Counted from the first letter of the stretch, positions 9,611 through 18,006 are shown. The stretch: DNA of 64,000 nucleotides from DASWJZ01 sp963739005 (GCA_963739005.1 CAVTYQ010000002.1:248001-312000), one strand, 5' to 3'. Notes: a model not told the origin generated them from the letters alone. Translations and numbers: made by a program.

Positions 9611-10903
9611 CTACGCAGCGCCCGGCTGTGCCTGCGTCTTCAGCCACGGCACGTATTCGCCGCCCCACACGCGGTTCCGCCCGGCGTCCTTGGCGCTATA
9701 GAGACGCGCGTCGGCACAAGCGAAGAGCGCGCCGAGGGTAAAGCCGTCGCCGGGCGCCGTCGCCAAGCCGATGCTGATCGTCAATCGTTCGTCGATGGCG
9801 GAGATGCGGGTTCCGGCGACGAGCGTGCGAAGGCGCTCGGCGAGCTTCAGCGCATAAGCGGCGTTGAGACCGGGGCAAAGGAGCGCGAATTCCTCCCCGC
9901 CGTAGCGATAGAGCCGGTCGCCGTCGCGCTTGCCCGATTCAAGAAGACCCGTGATCTGGCAGAGCGCGCGATCGCCCGCCGCGTGTCCATGACGATCGTT
10001 CGCGCCCTTGAAATGGTCGACGTCGATCATGAGCAGGCTGAGGGGCTCGCCCGCGGCGGCCGCGGTCCTCGCGAGCTCGGCGCCGTCCTGCTCGAAGCGC
10101 TGGCGGCTCAAGGCGCCGGTCAGGCTGTCGTGACCGGATTTCTCCAGGAGGTCCTCGTAGCGCTCACGGTAGGTAAGCGTGTCGAACACGTCGGCGATAA
10201 GCGGCGGCACGAGGTCCGCCGCACGCGGCCGCTCGAACCAGCGAAGGTAGAGCGCGGTCAGCACGCTGTAACAGAACGACGTCGTCATCTTGGCGATCCA
10301 CCCGCCGACGAGCACGGTCAAAGGCGCGCCGATGAAGACATGCAAGGCGAGGAAGAAGCCGAGTTGATCGAAGGTGAGCACGATCGCCGCGGGAATCCAA
10401 ATTCTGAGCGTCGTCTGCCCGGCGAGGCGGCGGCCGAGATGCTCGTAGAGAAGGATGATCAGGATCGAATCGATGAAGAGGAGGATGGTCCCCCAGACCA
10501 TCAGCCAGCCCATCTGGTCCATGAAGCCGAAGTCAGGAAGCGCGCCCGGATTGAGCGGCATCACGACGTGGTGGCGCATGAGGAAGACGAGCGCGACCAT
10601 CAGGAAGTTGCCGAAGAGGAGGCCGTAGATCGGCTGCCGCACCGCCGCCGCGTCCTCGCGGATATAGAGGAGGAGCAGCATGATCAGCTTGCCGGTGAAG
10701 AGGACCGTCGACCCCGGCGAGATGGCGACGCCGAAAGGAAATTGCAGATAGAGGATCGCAGCGAGGTAGGTCTCGAGAAAATGCATGACGCCGAGGGCGC
10801 AGACGAAAACGCCCAGCCCAAAACGGTGGCGCATCCTGAAAAGGGCCGCCATCGCGCTGAAATAGAGCAGAATTTCTGCTGCCAGCAGAACGACGTTCTG
10901 CAC
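9611..10903 (-). CDS. Membrane-bound GGDEF diguanylate cyclase
   Basis: Predicted inner-membrane c-di-GMP synthase, 430 aa. Residues 1-220 hold about six hydrophobic helices (for example 30-52, 66-82, 95-110, 133-153, 170-198) forming a sensor region I do not recognise. A short linker near 240-255 leads to a GGDEF domain from 257. The active-site motif is GGEEF at 335-339, and R326-x-x-D329 forms a typical inhibitory I-site, so the enzyme should be active and feedback-inhibited. DVDHFKGANDRHGH carries the metal and substrate contacts. No EAL domain is present. A CtrA-like box (10950-10964) lies about 47 bp upstream. Confidence 0.88.
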   Translation of the reverse strand: MQNVVLLAAEILLYFSAMAALFRMRHRFGLGVFVCALGVMHFLETYLAAILYLQFPFGVAISPGSTVLFTGKLIMLLLLYIREDAAAVRQPIYGLLFGNFLMVALVFLMRHHVVMPLNPGALPDFGFMDQMGWLMVWGTILLFIDSILIILLYEHLGRRLAGQTTLRIWIPAAIVLTFDQLGFFLALHVFIGAPLTVLVGGWIAKMTTSFCYSVLTALYLRWFERPRAADLVPPLIADVFDTLTYRERYEDLLEKSGHDSLTGALSRQRFEQDGAELARTAAAAGEPLSLLMIDVDHFKGANDRHGHAAGDRALCQITGLLESGKRDGDRLYRYGGEEFALLCPGLNAAYALKLAERLRTLVAGTRISAIDERLTISIGLATAPGDGFTLGALFACADARLYSAKDAGRNRVWGGEYVPWLKTQAQPGAA

Positions 10904-10949
10904 CGCCGCGCTCCCGGATGGTGAGGCCCGCGACGCTAGAAGGGGCTGG

Positions 10950-10965
10950 TTAACAGTTGTTTACC
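10950..10965. promoter_or_regulatory. Candidate CtrA box upstream of the GGDEF gene
   Basis: TTAA-N7-TTAC, one mismatch from the alphaproteobacterial CtrA consensus TTAA-N7-TTAA. It is embedded in an imperfect inverted repeat GGTTAAC-agtt-GTTTACC (10948-10965). It lies 47 bp before the GGDEF start, which suits a promoter-proximal site. A chance match is possible. Confidence 0.4.
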
Positions 10966-11005
10966 GTTTGCCGGCAAGCGACAAAACGCGCGCAAACAGG
11001 GCTGC

Positions 11006-12166
11006 TTAGAGGCTTTCGACGCCGATCCAGGCCTTCTCCTTCGCCGAGCGGAGCGCTGCGGCGACGACGCGCTGGATTTCGTAAGCCTCCTGAAAATCGG
11101 GGCTGGCGGTCTCCTTTCCCGCGACCGCCTGGATCAGGTGCGCGACCTCGATCGTCTTCAGGTCGTTGAAGCCGAGCTGATGACCCGGCGCCGGGCAGAA
11201 ACTTCCGTAGGGCGGCGTATCGGGTCCGGCGAGTAGCGTCTTGAAGCCCTTCCGCTTCTCTGAATCGCCGGCTGAGTAAAGGTGCAGCTCGTTGAAATGC
11301 TCGGCGCTGAAGACGAGCGAGCCGCGCGACCCAACCAGCTCGAAATCAAGCTGCATTTTGCGGCCTGGCGTGACCCAGCTCGCCGTGAGCGTGCCCTGCA
11401 CGCCGTTCGCGAAGCGCGCGATGACGTGAGAATGATCGTCGATCGTCACCGGCTTAGGCCCGCCGGCCGAAGGGCGCGTCTTGTGAAGCGTGCTGGTCGC
11501 CGCCGAGACCTCCTCGATCGGACCGACAAGGTGGCGGGCAAGCGAGACGATGTGGCTGCCGAGATCCATGAGCACGCCACCGCCCACGGGATCGGTGCGG
11601 AAGCTGTGCGGCGCTTGCGGATCGACCATGTAGTCTTCGGCATGGATGCCGCGGAAGGCGATCAGTTCGCCGATCTCGCCCGAGGTCGCAATGTCGCGCG
11701 CAAGCCCGACGATCGGGTTCTTCAGATAGTTGAAGCCTACGAGGTTGACGCGCCCGGAGGCACGCGCCGCTTCCGTCATCTCTTTTGCGTCCGCCAGCGT
11801 CGCGGCGAGCGGCTTCTCGCAATAGACCGTCTTGCCGGCCTGAAGCGCCGCCAATGCGATCGGCTTGTGGAGATTGTTCGGCGTGGTGATCGAGACGACG
11901 TCGACCGCGGGATCGGCAACGAGCGTCCGCCAATCGCCCACCGCTTTGGCGAAGCCAAGCTGCCGCGCGGCCTTCCCCGCCAATGCTTCGTTCTGGTCGG
12001 CGAGCACGACGAGCTCCGGCCTGAGCAGCGGATCGAAGATCTGTGACACCGCGTTGAAGGCAAAGGCATGGGCGCGGCCCATGAAGCCGCTCCCCACAAG
12101 TCCGATCCCGAGCCGATCAGGCTTTTCCACCACTTTCGGATTGCTCCTGACTATCGCGCTACCCAC
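11006..12166 (-). CDS. Gfo/Idh/MocA family oxidoreductase
   Basis: NAD(P)-dependent sugar or cyclitol dehydrogenase, 386 aa. It has a Rossmann dinucleotide motif GLVGSGFMG (residues 22-30), the family EKPL motif with its catalytic Lys near 113-117, and the MDLGSHIVSLARHLVG block (about 200-215) with the catalytic Asp/His pair. The length and the tail (PGHQLGFNDLKTIEVAHLI) resemble levoglucosan/inositol dehydrogenase subgroups more than the shorter IolG at 53553. The nearby iolD/iolE hint at a cyclitol substrate, but this is inference. The start GTG 12166 is uncertain; a start about 30 nt downstream would still keep the whole fold. It lies 40 bp downstream of the sigma gene and may share its transcript. 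Confidence 0.85.
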   Translation of the reverse strand: MGSAIVRSNPKVVEKPDRLGIGLVGSGFMGRAHAFAFNAVSQIFDPLLRPELVVLADQNEALAGKAARQLGFAKAVGDWRTLVADPAVDVVSITTPNNLHKPIALAALQAGKTVYCEKPLAATLADAKEMTEAARASGRVNLVGFNYLKNPIVGLARDIATSGEIGELIAFRGIHAEDYMVDPQAPHSFRTDPVGGGVLMDLGSHIVSLARHLVGPIEEVSAATSTLHKTRPSAGGPKPVTIDDHSHVIARFANGVQGTLTASWVTPGRKMQLDFELVGSRGSLVFSAEHFNELHLYSAGDSEKRKGFKTLLAGPDTPPYGSFCPAPGHQLGFNDLKTIEVAHLIQAVAGKETASPDFQEAYEIQRVVAAALRSAKEKAWIGVESL

Positions 12167-12206
12167 CGGCGAGCCGCGCTGGCCTCATCAATGGCCATAA
12201 GCCGGA

Positions 12207-13091
12207 TCAATTCGCAACGACCAGTTCCGCGTCGTCGGCGGCGTAGCGCGCGTGGCGGAAATCACGGATGCTCGCGACGTTGGCTCCAGCCCACTCGAGG
12301 AGAATGAAATAGGTGGGCCTCGCCGAGGAATCGCCGGGATCATAGACGAGCGCGGCGGGGCGTCGGTCCACGAAACCTGGAACGAGCTTCCAGTCGCCCA
12401 TGTTCGAATAGTTGGTGAAATAGGTCGAAACTTCCTTCCGGCCGTTCAACCGAGTTCGCGCGACCAATTCGAGACGCACCTCTTCCGCAAGCATGTCGCG
12501 GATTGCCTCGAAATCGCGCGCATTGAACCGCTCCGCATAAGCGGCGAGTCTCGAACGCTCTGGTTCCGCCAGAACCGGCACCGGCCGGTCGTCAGGCTCG
12601 CCCGCCAGCTCGCGGAGGCGCGCGCGGCCGCGGTGTAGCGACGCCTTGAGCGACGGGATGCTCACACCCAGAACGCTGCTGGTCTCCTTCAGCGAATAGC
12701 CGATCACGTCCATCAGCACGACGCTGCTCCGCTGCGCCACCGACAATCGCATGAATGTCCGAAGCCCGGATGCCACGGCCTGACGGTCGTCGGCGGCGCT
12801 TGCGGGGTCGGCGATCATCTCTGCATCCTCGTCGGATTGGGACGCTTCGCGGCGGACGCGCTGGCGGAGAAAATCCAGCGCGGCGTTGTGAGCAATGCGG
12901 AACAGCCAGCCTTCCGGGTTGGCGAGGGGTTCCGCGCGTGGAAAGGATTCGATCGCTTTCATCAACGCGTCCTGGACGACATCCTCGCCATCGACCGCGG
13001 AGCCGGTCATGCGGGCGCAGTAGCGGTGCAGCTTCGGGCGCAGTGCAACAAGAAGCTGTTCGAAGGAGCCGCGAGCCGTTGTGTCACTCAC
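12207..13091 (-). CDS. ECF sigma factor with a C-terminal SnoaL-like domain
   Basis: Extracytoplasmic-function sigma factor, 294 aa. Region 2 spans about residues 10-80 (DGEDVVQDALMKAIESFPRAEP, NPEGWLFRIAHNAALDFLR) and region 4 about 115-165 (LSVAQRSSVVLMDVIGYSLKETS, then a helix-turn-helix). A C-terminal domain from about 180 (YAERFNARDFEAIRDMLAEEV) has the SnoaL/NTF2-like pattern seen in ECF41/SigJ-type factors, where this tail replaces an anti-sigma factor as the regulator. Translation starts at GTG 13091, overlapping the stop of the small upstream gene in a GTGA junction, so the two are translationally coupled. Confidence 0.85.
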   Translation of the reverse strand: MSDTTARGSFEQLLVALRPKLHRYCARMTGSAVDGEDVVQDALMKAIESFPRAEPLANPEGWLFRIAHNAALDFLRQRVRREASQSDEDAEMIADPASAADDRQAVASGLRTFMRLSVAQRSSVVLMDVIGYSLKETSSVLGVSIPSLKASLHRGRARLRELAGEPDDRPVPVLAEPERSRLAAYAERFNARDFEAIRDMLAEEVRLELVARTRLNGRKEVSTYFTNYSNMGDWKLVPGFVDRRPAALVYDPGDSSARPTYFILLEWAGANVASIRDFRHARYAADDAELVVAN

Positions 13092-13390
13092 TCACGCAGC
13101 ATCGCGTAGTTGCCGACGACAATCGCCCCGCTCCTCTGCGGCGGCTCGACAGAGCGCTGTTTGATGCCCTGCTGAAAGGATCGGAACGCCTCCAATTCGG
13201 TGATGGCGCTTGTACGCTCGGGGGCTCCCACCACAAAATGGAGAAAGGTGCCGTCGTCGAGCCGCAAGACCATGTAGCGAACATCGTTGGGGGATTTCGC
13301 GCGTAGTTCGGCGAAGACCTTCTCGATCAACTGCTGATTCTCCTCGGCCCTCTCCGGGCTGGCTTTGTAGCGTATCAGGGTTCCGTTCAT
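13088..13390 (-). CDS. Small ferredoxin-like-fold protein coupled to the sigma factor
   Basis: A 100-aa protein starting MNGTLIRYKASPERAEENQQ. ATG 13390 is preceded at 9 bp by AAGGAG, which decides against the longer in-frame start at 13441. The beta-alpha-beta pattern (TLIRYKA, ENQQLIEKVFAELRA, VRYMVLRLDDGTFLHFV) resembles the antibiotic-biosynthesis-monooxygenase/Dabb dimeric barrel superfamily; I do not recognise a named family. Its stop overlaps the sigma factor start by 4 bp, so it probably works with that regulator, for example as a sensor or enzyme of the regulated stress. Confidence 0.65.
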   Translation of the reverse strand: MNGTLIRYKASPERAEENQQLIEKVFAELRAKSPNDVRYMVLRLDDGTFLHFVVGAPERTSAITELEAFRSFQQGIKQRSVEPPQRSGAIVVGNYAMLRE

Positions 13391-13525
13391 GTCGCGGCGC
13401 TCCTTCTTCGTCTCCTCGCTGTAGACGTTTGGGATCGGCAAGAGGATTCGCAGAAGAAAAAAGAAAACCCGCGCTCCGAATCCTTTCGCCGTTCCCGCTC
13501 GTCTCGGTGCTGTGGAATCGACGCT

Positions 13526-13538
13526 CTGCGGACCGCAG
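13526..13538. promoter_or_regulatory. Palindrome between the divergent sigma-operon and GST genes
   Basis: CTGCGG-a-CCGCAG, a perfect 6-bp inverted repeat inside the 191-bp divergent intergenic region (13391-13581). It could be an operator for either gene. No regulator is identified, and short GC palindromes are common in DNA of this composition. Confidence 0.25.
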
Positions 13539-13581
13539 TCCGTCGGTACTCAATCAACCGAGATCGCGAGGAGCATCAATC

Positions 13582-14220
13582 ATGGAGTTGCATACAGTCA
13601 TCGGCTCGCCGAACAGTCGCAAGGTCGAAGCAGTGATCAGGCACCTCGGCCTCGACGTCCGCATCGAGCGTCACGACTTCGCGGGCCTGCGCCAGAGCGA
13701 TTATCTCGCGCTCAACTCGAACGCGATGGTCCCGACCCTCGTCGACGGCGCGTTCACGCTGTGGGAATCGAACGCGATCATGCAATATCTCGCGGACAAG
13801 GCCGACAGCGCCGAGCTGTTCCCGCGCGATCCGCGGAAGCGCGCCGACATCGTACGCTGGCAGTACTGGGAGGTGGCGCATTTCAACCGGGCGTTAGGCA
13901 CGCTCGCCTTCGAAGCTGTCGCCAAGCCGAGGCTGAATCTCGGACCGGCCGACGCAGCGCGCGTCGCCACGGCGCAGGAGAATCTCGCGAGATTCGCACC
14001 GGTGCTCGACGGTCATATGGCCGGCCGCCGCTATCTGGTGGGCGATGGAATCACGCTCGCGGACTATTCCATGATCCCCCTCGAAGGGTATCGGGAGGCT
14101 GTCCCTTTTGATTGGGCGCCGTATCCGAACATCGGCGCCTACTTTGACCAGGTCCGACTCGCCGGTCCTTGGGTGCAGACGGCGGCCGCACCGCCCACTG
14201 GTACCGCTAAGGCGGCCTAG
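13582..14220 (+). CDS. Glutathione S-transferase
   Basis: Cytosolic GST, 212 aa. The N-terminal thioredoxin-like domain begins MELHTVIGSPNSRKVEAVI, where the Ser/Asn near residue 9-11 sits at the catalytic position. It contains MVPTLVDG with the cis-Pro and the glutathione-binding WESNAIMQYLAD. A helical C-terminal domain carries the DGITLADYSMIP motif. ATG 13582 follows GCGAGGAG at 8 bp. Long in-frame readings upstream to 13210 cross the promoter region and are not used. It is divergent from the sigma-factor operon, so it might be a target of that ECF factor (inference). A terminator-like hairpin follows. Confidence 0.88.
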   Translation: MELHTVIGSPNSRKVEAVIRHLGLDVRIERHDFAGLRQSDYLALNSNAMVPTLVDGAFTLWESNAIMQYLADKADSAELFPRDPRKRADIVRWQYWEVAHFNRALGTLAFEAVAKPRLNLGPADAARVATAQENLARFAPVLDGHMAGRRYLVGDGITLADYSMIPLEGYREAVPFDWAPYPNIGAYFDQVRLAGPWVQTAAAPPTGTAKAA

Positions 14221-14244
14221 AACTCCCGCATCGCGCGGATTGTT

Positions 14245-14284
14245 GCTCCACTCCTGACGGAACCGGGAGTGGAGCCTTCGTTTC
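14245..14284 (+). terminator. Probable terminator after the GST gene
   Basis: A perfect 10-bp stem, GCTCCACTCC (14245-14254) pairing with GGAGTGGAGC (14266-14275) around an 11-nt loop. It is followed by a weak pyrimidine tract CTTCGTTTCC. It separates the GST gene from iolD. Confidence 0.6.
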
Positions 14285-14375
14285 CCCGTCGCCGCGGCGA
14301 GCGATTCCGGCATCTCGCCGAGCGAAGGCGAATTGGCTAGAAGGGGTTAAACGACCGCGTTCCGGGGAGGAAAGA

Positions 14376-16217
14376 ATGAAGACCGTCCGCCTGACCATGG
14401 CGCAGGCGCTGGTGCGCTATCTCGTCAACCAGAAGACCGAAATCGACGGGGACGTCGTCCCCCTCTTCCCCGGCGTCTTCGCCATTTTCGGCCACGGCAA
14501 CGTCACCTGCCTTTCCGAGGCGCTGGAGGCGGTGAAGGACGAATTCCCGACCTGGCGCGGGCAGAACGAGCAGTCGATGGCGCTTGCCGCCGTCGGCTTC
14601 GCCAAGGCGAAGCGCCGCCGCCAGATCATGGTCGCGCTTTCCTCGATCGGGCCCGGCGCCGGCAACATGATCACCGCCGCCGGTTGCGCCATGGCCAACC
14701 GCCTGCCGATCCTGATCCTCGCCGGCGACGTCTTCGCCAACCGCCGGCCGGACCCGGTGCTGCAGCAGGTCGAGCATTTCGGCAATCCGACGACGACGGT
14801 GAACGACGCCTTCAAGGCGGTGACCCGCTACTGGGACCGCATCACGCACCCCGAGCAGATCATCTCCTCGCTGCCACAGGCCGTTGCGATGATGCTCGAC
14901 CCGGCCGAGTGCGGGCCGGCCTTCCTTGGCCTCTGCCAGGACACGCAGGAGATCGCTTTCGATTATCCCGAAGTCTTCTTCGAGCCGCGCGTCCATCACA
15001 TCCGCCGGCAGCGCCCGGACCGCGGCGAGCTTACGCGCGCGGTAGCGCTCCTGAGGAAGGCGAAGAGGCCGCTCGTCATCGCCGGCGGCGGCGTGCGCTA
15101 CTCGCAGGCCGAGCCGGCACTGAGTTTCTTCGCCGAGCGGCACAATCTGCCGGTCGCCGAGACGATCGCCGGGCGCGCCTCGATGGTGCATGACCACAAG
15201 AACAATGTCGGGCCGATCGGCGTGATCGGCGCGGCGTCGGCGAACGCGCTTGCCGGCGACGCCGACGTGGTGGTCGCGATCGGCACGCGGCTGCAGGACT
15301 TCACCACGGGCTCATGGTCGGTGTTTTCGCCGGACGCGCGCATCATCGCCGTCAACGCGGGCCGCTTCGACGCCACCAAGCACCGCGCGATCTCCGTTGT
15401 CGCCGACGCTCGGGAGGCGATCGCGGAGCTTGGCGCGGCCCTTGGCGACTGGAAGGCCGACAAGGCCTGGATGAAACGGGCGCAGAAGGAATATGCCGGC
15501 TGGAACGACATGGTGGCGAAGGCGACGAAGCCTACCAACACCGGCGTGCCGAGCTACGCGCAGGTGGTGGGGGCGGTGAACCGCGTCGCCGACGCAACCG
15601 ACCTGGCGCTCACTGCCTCAGGCGGCTTCCCGGGCGAGCTCTGCAAGAACTGGCAGGTGAAGACGCCGGGCACCTTCGACTGCGAGTTCGGCTTCTCCTG
15701 CATGGGCTACGAGATCGCCGGCGCCTGGGGGGCGAAGATGGCCGATCCCGATCGTGACGTGCTCGCCTTCATCGGCGACGGCGCCTACCTGATGATGAAT
15801 TCCGACATCTATTCGAGCGTGCTGACCGGCCACAAGCTGATCGTCGTGCTTTGCGACAACGGCGGCTTCGCCGTCATCAACCGGCTGCAGAATTTCAAGG
15901 GCGTGCCCTCCTTCAACAACCAGATCGAGGACTGCAAGATCGAGAACGAGTTCTATGTCGACTTCGCCGCGCATGCCGCCTCGATGGGCGCGCTGACGCG
16001 GAAGGTCGAGAGCCTGACCGACCTCGAGGACGCGGTGCGCTGGGCGAAGAAGAACGACCGCACCACCGTGCTCGTGATGAAGACCGACGCCTATCAATGG
16101 ACGCCGGGCGACGCCTGGTGGGATGTCGGCGTGCCGGAAGTGTCGACCCGCGCCGCCGTCAAGAAGGCGCGCAAGGAGCACGCCGAAGGCCGCAAGAAGC
16201 AGCGCGTCGGCGTCTAA
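14376..16217 (+). CDS. iolD: 3D-(3,5/4)-trihydroxycyclohexane-1,2-dione hydrolase IolD
   Basis: Thiamine-diphosphate enzyme that opens the ring in myo-inositol catabolism, yielding 5-deoxy-glucuronate. The 613 aa match the family length. The N-terminal domain holds the catalytic-Glu region (NEQSMALAAVGFAKA, about 63-77) and MVALSSIGPGAGNM. The central domain follows, then the ThDP/Mg motif FIGDGAYLMMNSDIYSS (about 465-481) with CDNGGFAVINRLQ. The extended C-terminal lid region and AYQWTPGDAWWDVGVPEV are IolD-specific and exclude acetolactate synthase. ATG 14376 follows GGGGAGGAAAG. It is the first of the set iolD, M28 peptidase, iolE. Confidence 0.95.
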   Translation: MKTVRLTMAQALVRYLVNQKTEIDGDVVPLFPGVFAIFGHGNVTCLSEALEAVKDEFPTWRGQNEQSMALAAVGFAKAKRRRQIMVALSSIGPGAGNMITAAGCAMANRLPILILAGDVFANRRPDPVLQQVEHFGNPTTTVNDAFKAVTRYWDRITHPEQIISSLPQAVAMMLDPAECGPAFLGLCQDTQEIAFDYPEVFFEPRVHHIRRQRPDRGELTRAVALLRKAKRPLVIAGGGVRYSQAEPALSFFAERHNLPVAETIAGRASMVHDHKNNVGPIGVIGAASANALAGDADVVVAIGTRLQDFTTGSWSVFSPDARIIAVNAGRFDATKHRAISVVADAREAIAELGAALGDWKADKAWMKRAQKEYAGWNDMVAKATKPTNTGVPSYAQVVGAVNRVADATDLALTASGGFPGELCKNWQVKTPGTFDCEFGFSCMGYEIAGAWGAKMADPDRDVLAFIGDGAYLMMNSDIYSSVLTGHKLIVVLCDNGGFAVINRLQNFKGVPSFNNQIEDCKIENEFYVDFAAHAASMGALTRKVESLTDLEDAVRWAKKNDRTTVLVMKTDAYQWTPGDAWWDVGVPEVSTRAAVKKARKEHAEGRKKQRVGV

Positions 16218-16252
16218 TTTGAAGTTTCGCCGAAGCCGTATGGATCGAAGGC

Positions 16253-17086
16253 ATGCGGAGGAGTACGGGCGAGGCGCGCTTGACCGCAAAAGCGCTCCGA
16301 AGGCTAATCGCGCCCGACCGCTACCGGCAGGCGGTCGCGACGCTCGCCTCCGCCGAGATGGAGGGCCGCGCGGTCGGCACGCCGGGGGGCGAGGCGGCGG
16401 TGCAATTCATTGAGGCCGGATTCCGCCAGGCGGGACTTCTGCCCGGCTACAGGGGCGGCTACCGCCAGGACTACACGCATTCCTTCAACGGAACGGCGGA
16501 GGCGGCCAACATCATCGGCTACCTCCCCGGAAACGATGCGGTGGTCGGGAAGCAGGTGATCGTCGTCAGCGCGCATCACGATCACCTGGGCCGCACCAAA
16601 GACGGATGCCCCAACTGCCCGAAAGGCGACGGCATCAAGTACGGCGCCAACGACAACGCCTCCGGCTGCGCCGCCCTCCTAGAGCTTGCCCACGCTTTTG
16701 CCGGCTCCAAAGCCAAGTTGAACCGGACCCTGGTCTTCCTGTCGACCGACGGCGAGGAGTGCGGCTGCACCGGGATCAAGCAATACGTCTATCGCGATCC
16801 GCCCTTCCCGCTCGCGGACACGATCTACAGTCTCAACATCGACCAGATCGGCGAAGGCGCCGATCTGGAGACGCACCGGCTGAACCTCGGCACGCCTGAG
16901 GAAGAGGAATGCGAAGCCGATGGTGAGGTCTTCGCCAATCGCGGCGTGCGCTCGCAGATGCTGGTCGGCGACAACGCCCACTACCACGAATGCACCGATA
17001 CGGTGGACAACATGGATTTCGATGCAGCCCTGCGGGTCGTTCGCCGCGCCTCCCGCTTGCTGCTGAAGGAAATCCAGGCCCCGTAG
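16253..17086 (+). CDS. M28-family zinc aminopeptidase-like protein
   Basis: Predicted two-zinc exopeptidase, 277 aa. The M28 ligand pattern is visible: His in SAHHDHLG, Asp in GANDNASG, Glu-Glu in STDGEECG, Asp in YSLNIDQIG and His in HYHECTD. A CPNC pair sits in an insertion between the first two ligands. There is no signal peptide, so it is likely cytoplasmic, unlike most M28 enzymes. The start is uncertain: ATG 16253 has only GAAGG close by, while TTG 16280 has GGGCGAGG upstream and would keep all motifs. It lies 35 bp after iolD and 20 bp before iolE, so it is probably co-transcribed with inositol genes; its part in that pathway is unknown. Confidence 0.8.
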   Translation: MRRSTGEARLTAKALRRLIAPDRYRQAVATLASAEMEGRAVGTPGGEAAVQFIEAGFRQAGLLPGYRGGYRQDYTHSFNGTAEAANIIGYLPGNDAVVGKQVIVVSAHHDHLGRTKDGCPNCPKGDGIKYGANDNASGCAALLELAHAFAGSKAKLNRTLVFLSTDGEECGCTGIKQYVYRDPPFPLADTIYSLNIDQIGEGADLETHRLNLGTPEEEECEADGEVFANRGVRSQMLVGDNAHYHECTDTVDNMDFDAALRVVRRASRLLLKEIQAP

Positions 17087-17106
17087 GATTGAGAGGACGT
17101 TAGAAG

Positions 17107-18006
17107 ATGAAAGCGCGTCTCGGCATTGCGCCGATTGCCTGGTCCAACGACGACCTGCCCGAGCTCGGCGGCGACACGCCGCTCGATGTCTGCCTCTCCG
17201 AAAGCCGCGAGGCCGGCTTCTCCGGAACCGAGACCGGCGGAAAGTTCCCGAAGACGCCGCGCGAGCTGAAGGAGGTGCTCGCCGCGCACGATTTGAAGCT
17301 CGTGTCGGGCTGGTATTCCGGCCGCGTGCTTGAGAACGACCTCGCCCAGGAGAAGGACCGCGCGCACGCGCAGCTCGAGCTCTTCCGCGAGAACGGCGCG
17401 AGCGTCCTCGTCTATGGCGAAACGACCGGCACCGTGCAGAATCAGCGGCACGTGCCGCTCGCCAAGCGCCCGCGCCTCGACGACGCGCAGATGCGCGATT
17501 ACGGGCGCAAGCTCACCGCCTTCGCCGAGCATTGTCACGGCGAGAAGGTTCCGCTCTCCTTCCACCACCACATGGGGACAGCAGTCGAGACCGAGGACGA
17601 CGTCGACCGCCTGATGAATTTCACCGGCGAGGCGGTCGGGCTCCTCTTCGACACCGGCCACATCAAGTTTGCCGGCGGCGACGGGCTGCGCATGGCGAAG
17701 CGCCACGGCAAACGCGTCAACCACGTCCACACCAAGGACATCCGCGAGATGGTTCTGAATTCGATCGATTTCCAGAAGACCTCGTTCCTCGACGCGGTGC
17801 TCGCCGGCGTCTTCACGGTGCCGGGCGACGGCATGATCGACTTCAAGGCCGTGGCAAGGCTCTGCGCGGAGATCGGCTACGAAGGCTGGTTCGTGGTCGA
17901 GGCCGAGCAGGATCCGAAGAAGGCGAATCCGCTGAAATACGCCAAGATCGGCCACGAGGCGCTGTCGGAGGCGCTGACCGAGGCGGGCTACACGATCGAG
18001 GAATAA
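17107..18006 (+). CDS. iolE: myo-Inosose-2 dehydratase IolE
   Basis: Cytoplasmic TIM-barrel dehydratase that converts 2-keto-myo-inositol to the trione-derived substrate of IolD. The 299 aa equal the family length. It has the family start LGIAPIAWSNDDLPELGGDT, FSGTETGGKFP, FHHHMGTAVE, LLFDTGHIKFAGG and NHVHTKDIRE, which include the metal-binding His, Asp and Glu residues of the xylose-isomerase-like barrel. ATG 17107 is preceded by GAGAGGACG. It follows the M28 gene by 20 bp. Its 3' end overlaps the convergent ECF42 sigma gene by 19 bp. Confidence 0.95.
   Translation: MKARLGIAPIAWSNDDLPELGGDTPLDVCLSESREAGFSGTETGGKFPKTPRELKEVLAAHDLKLVSGWYSGRVLENDLAQEKDRAHAQLELFRENGASVLVYGETTGTVQNQRHVPLAKRPRLDDAQMRDYGRKLTAFAEHCHGEKVPLSFHHHMGTAVETEDDVDRLMNFTGEAVGLLFDTGHIKFAGGDGLRMAKRHGKRVNHVHTKDIREMVLNSIDFQKTSFLDAVLAGVFTVPGDGMIDFKAVARLCAEIGYEGWFVVEAEQDPKKANPLKYAKIGHEALSEALTEAGYTIEE

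Noticed and set aside
9392..10924. A 510-codon plus-strand open frame
   Set aside because: It is antisense to the GGDEF gene, which has GGEEF, an I-site and membrane helices. The plus translation is Arg/Glu-rich without motifs.
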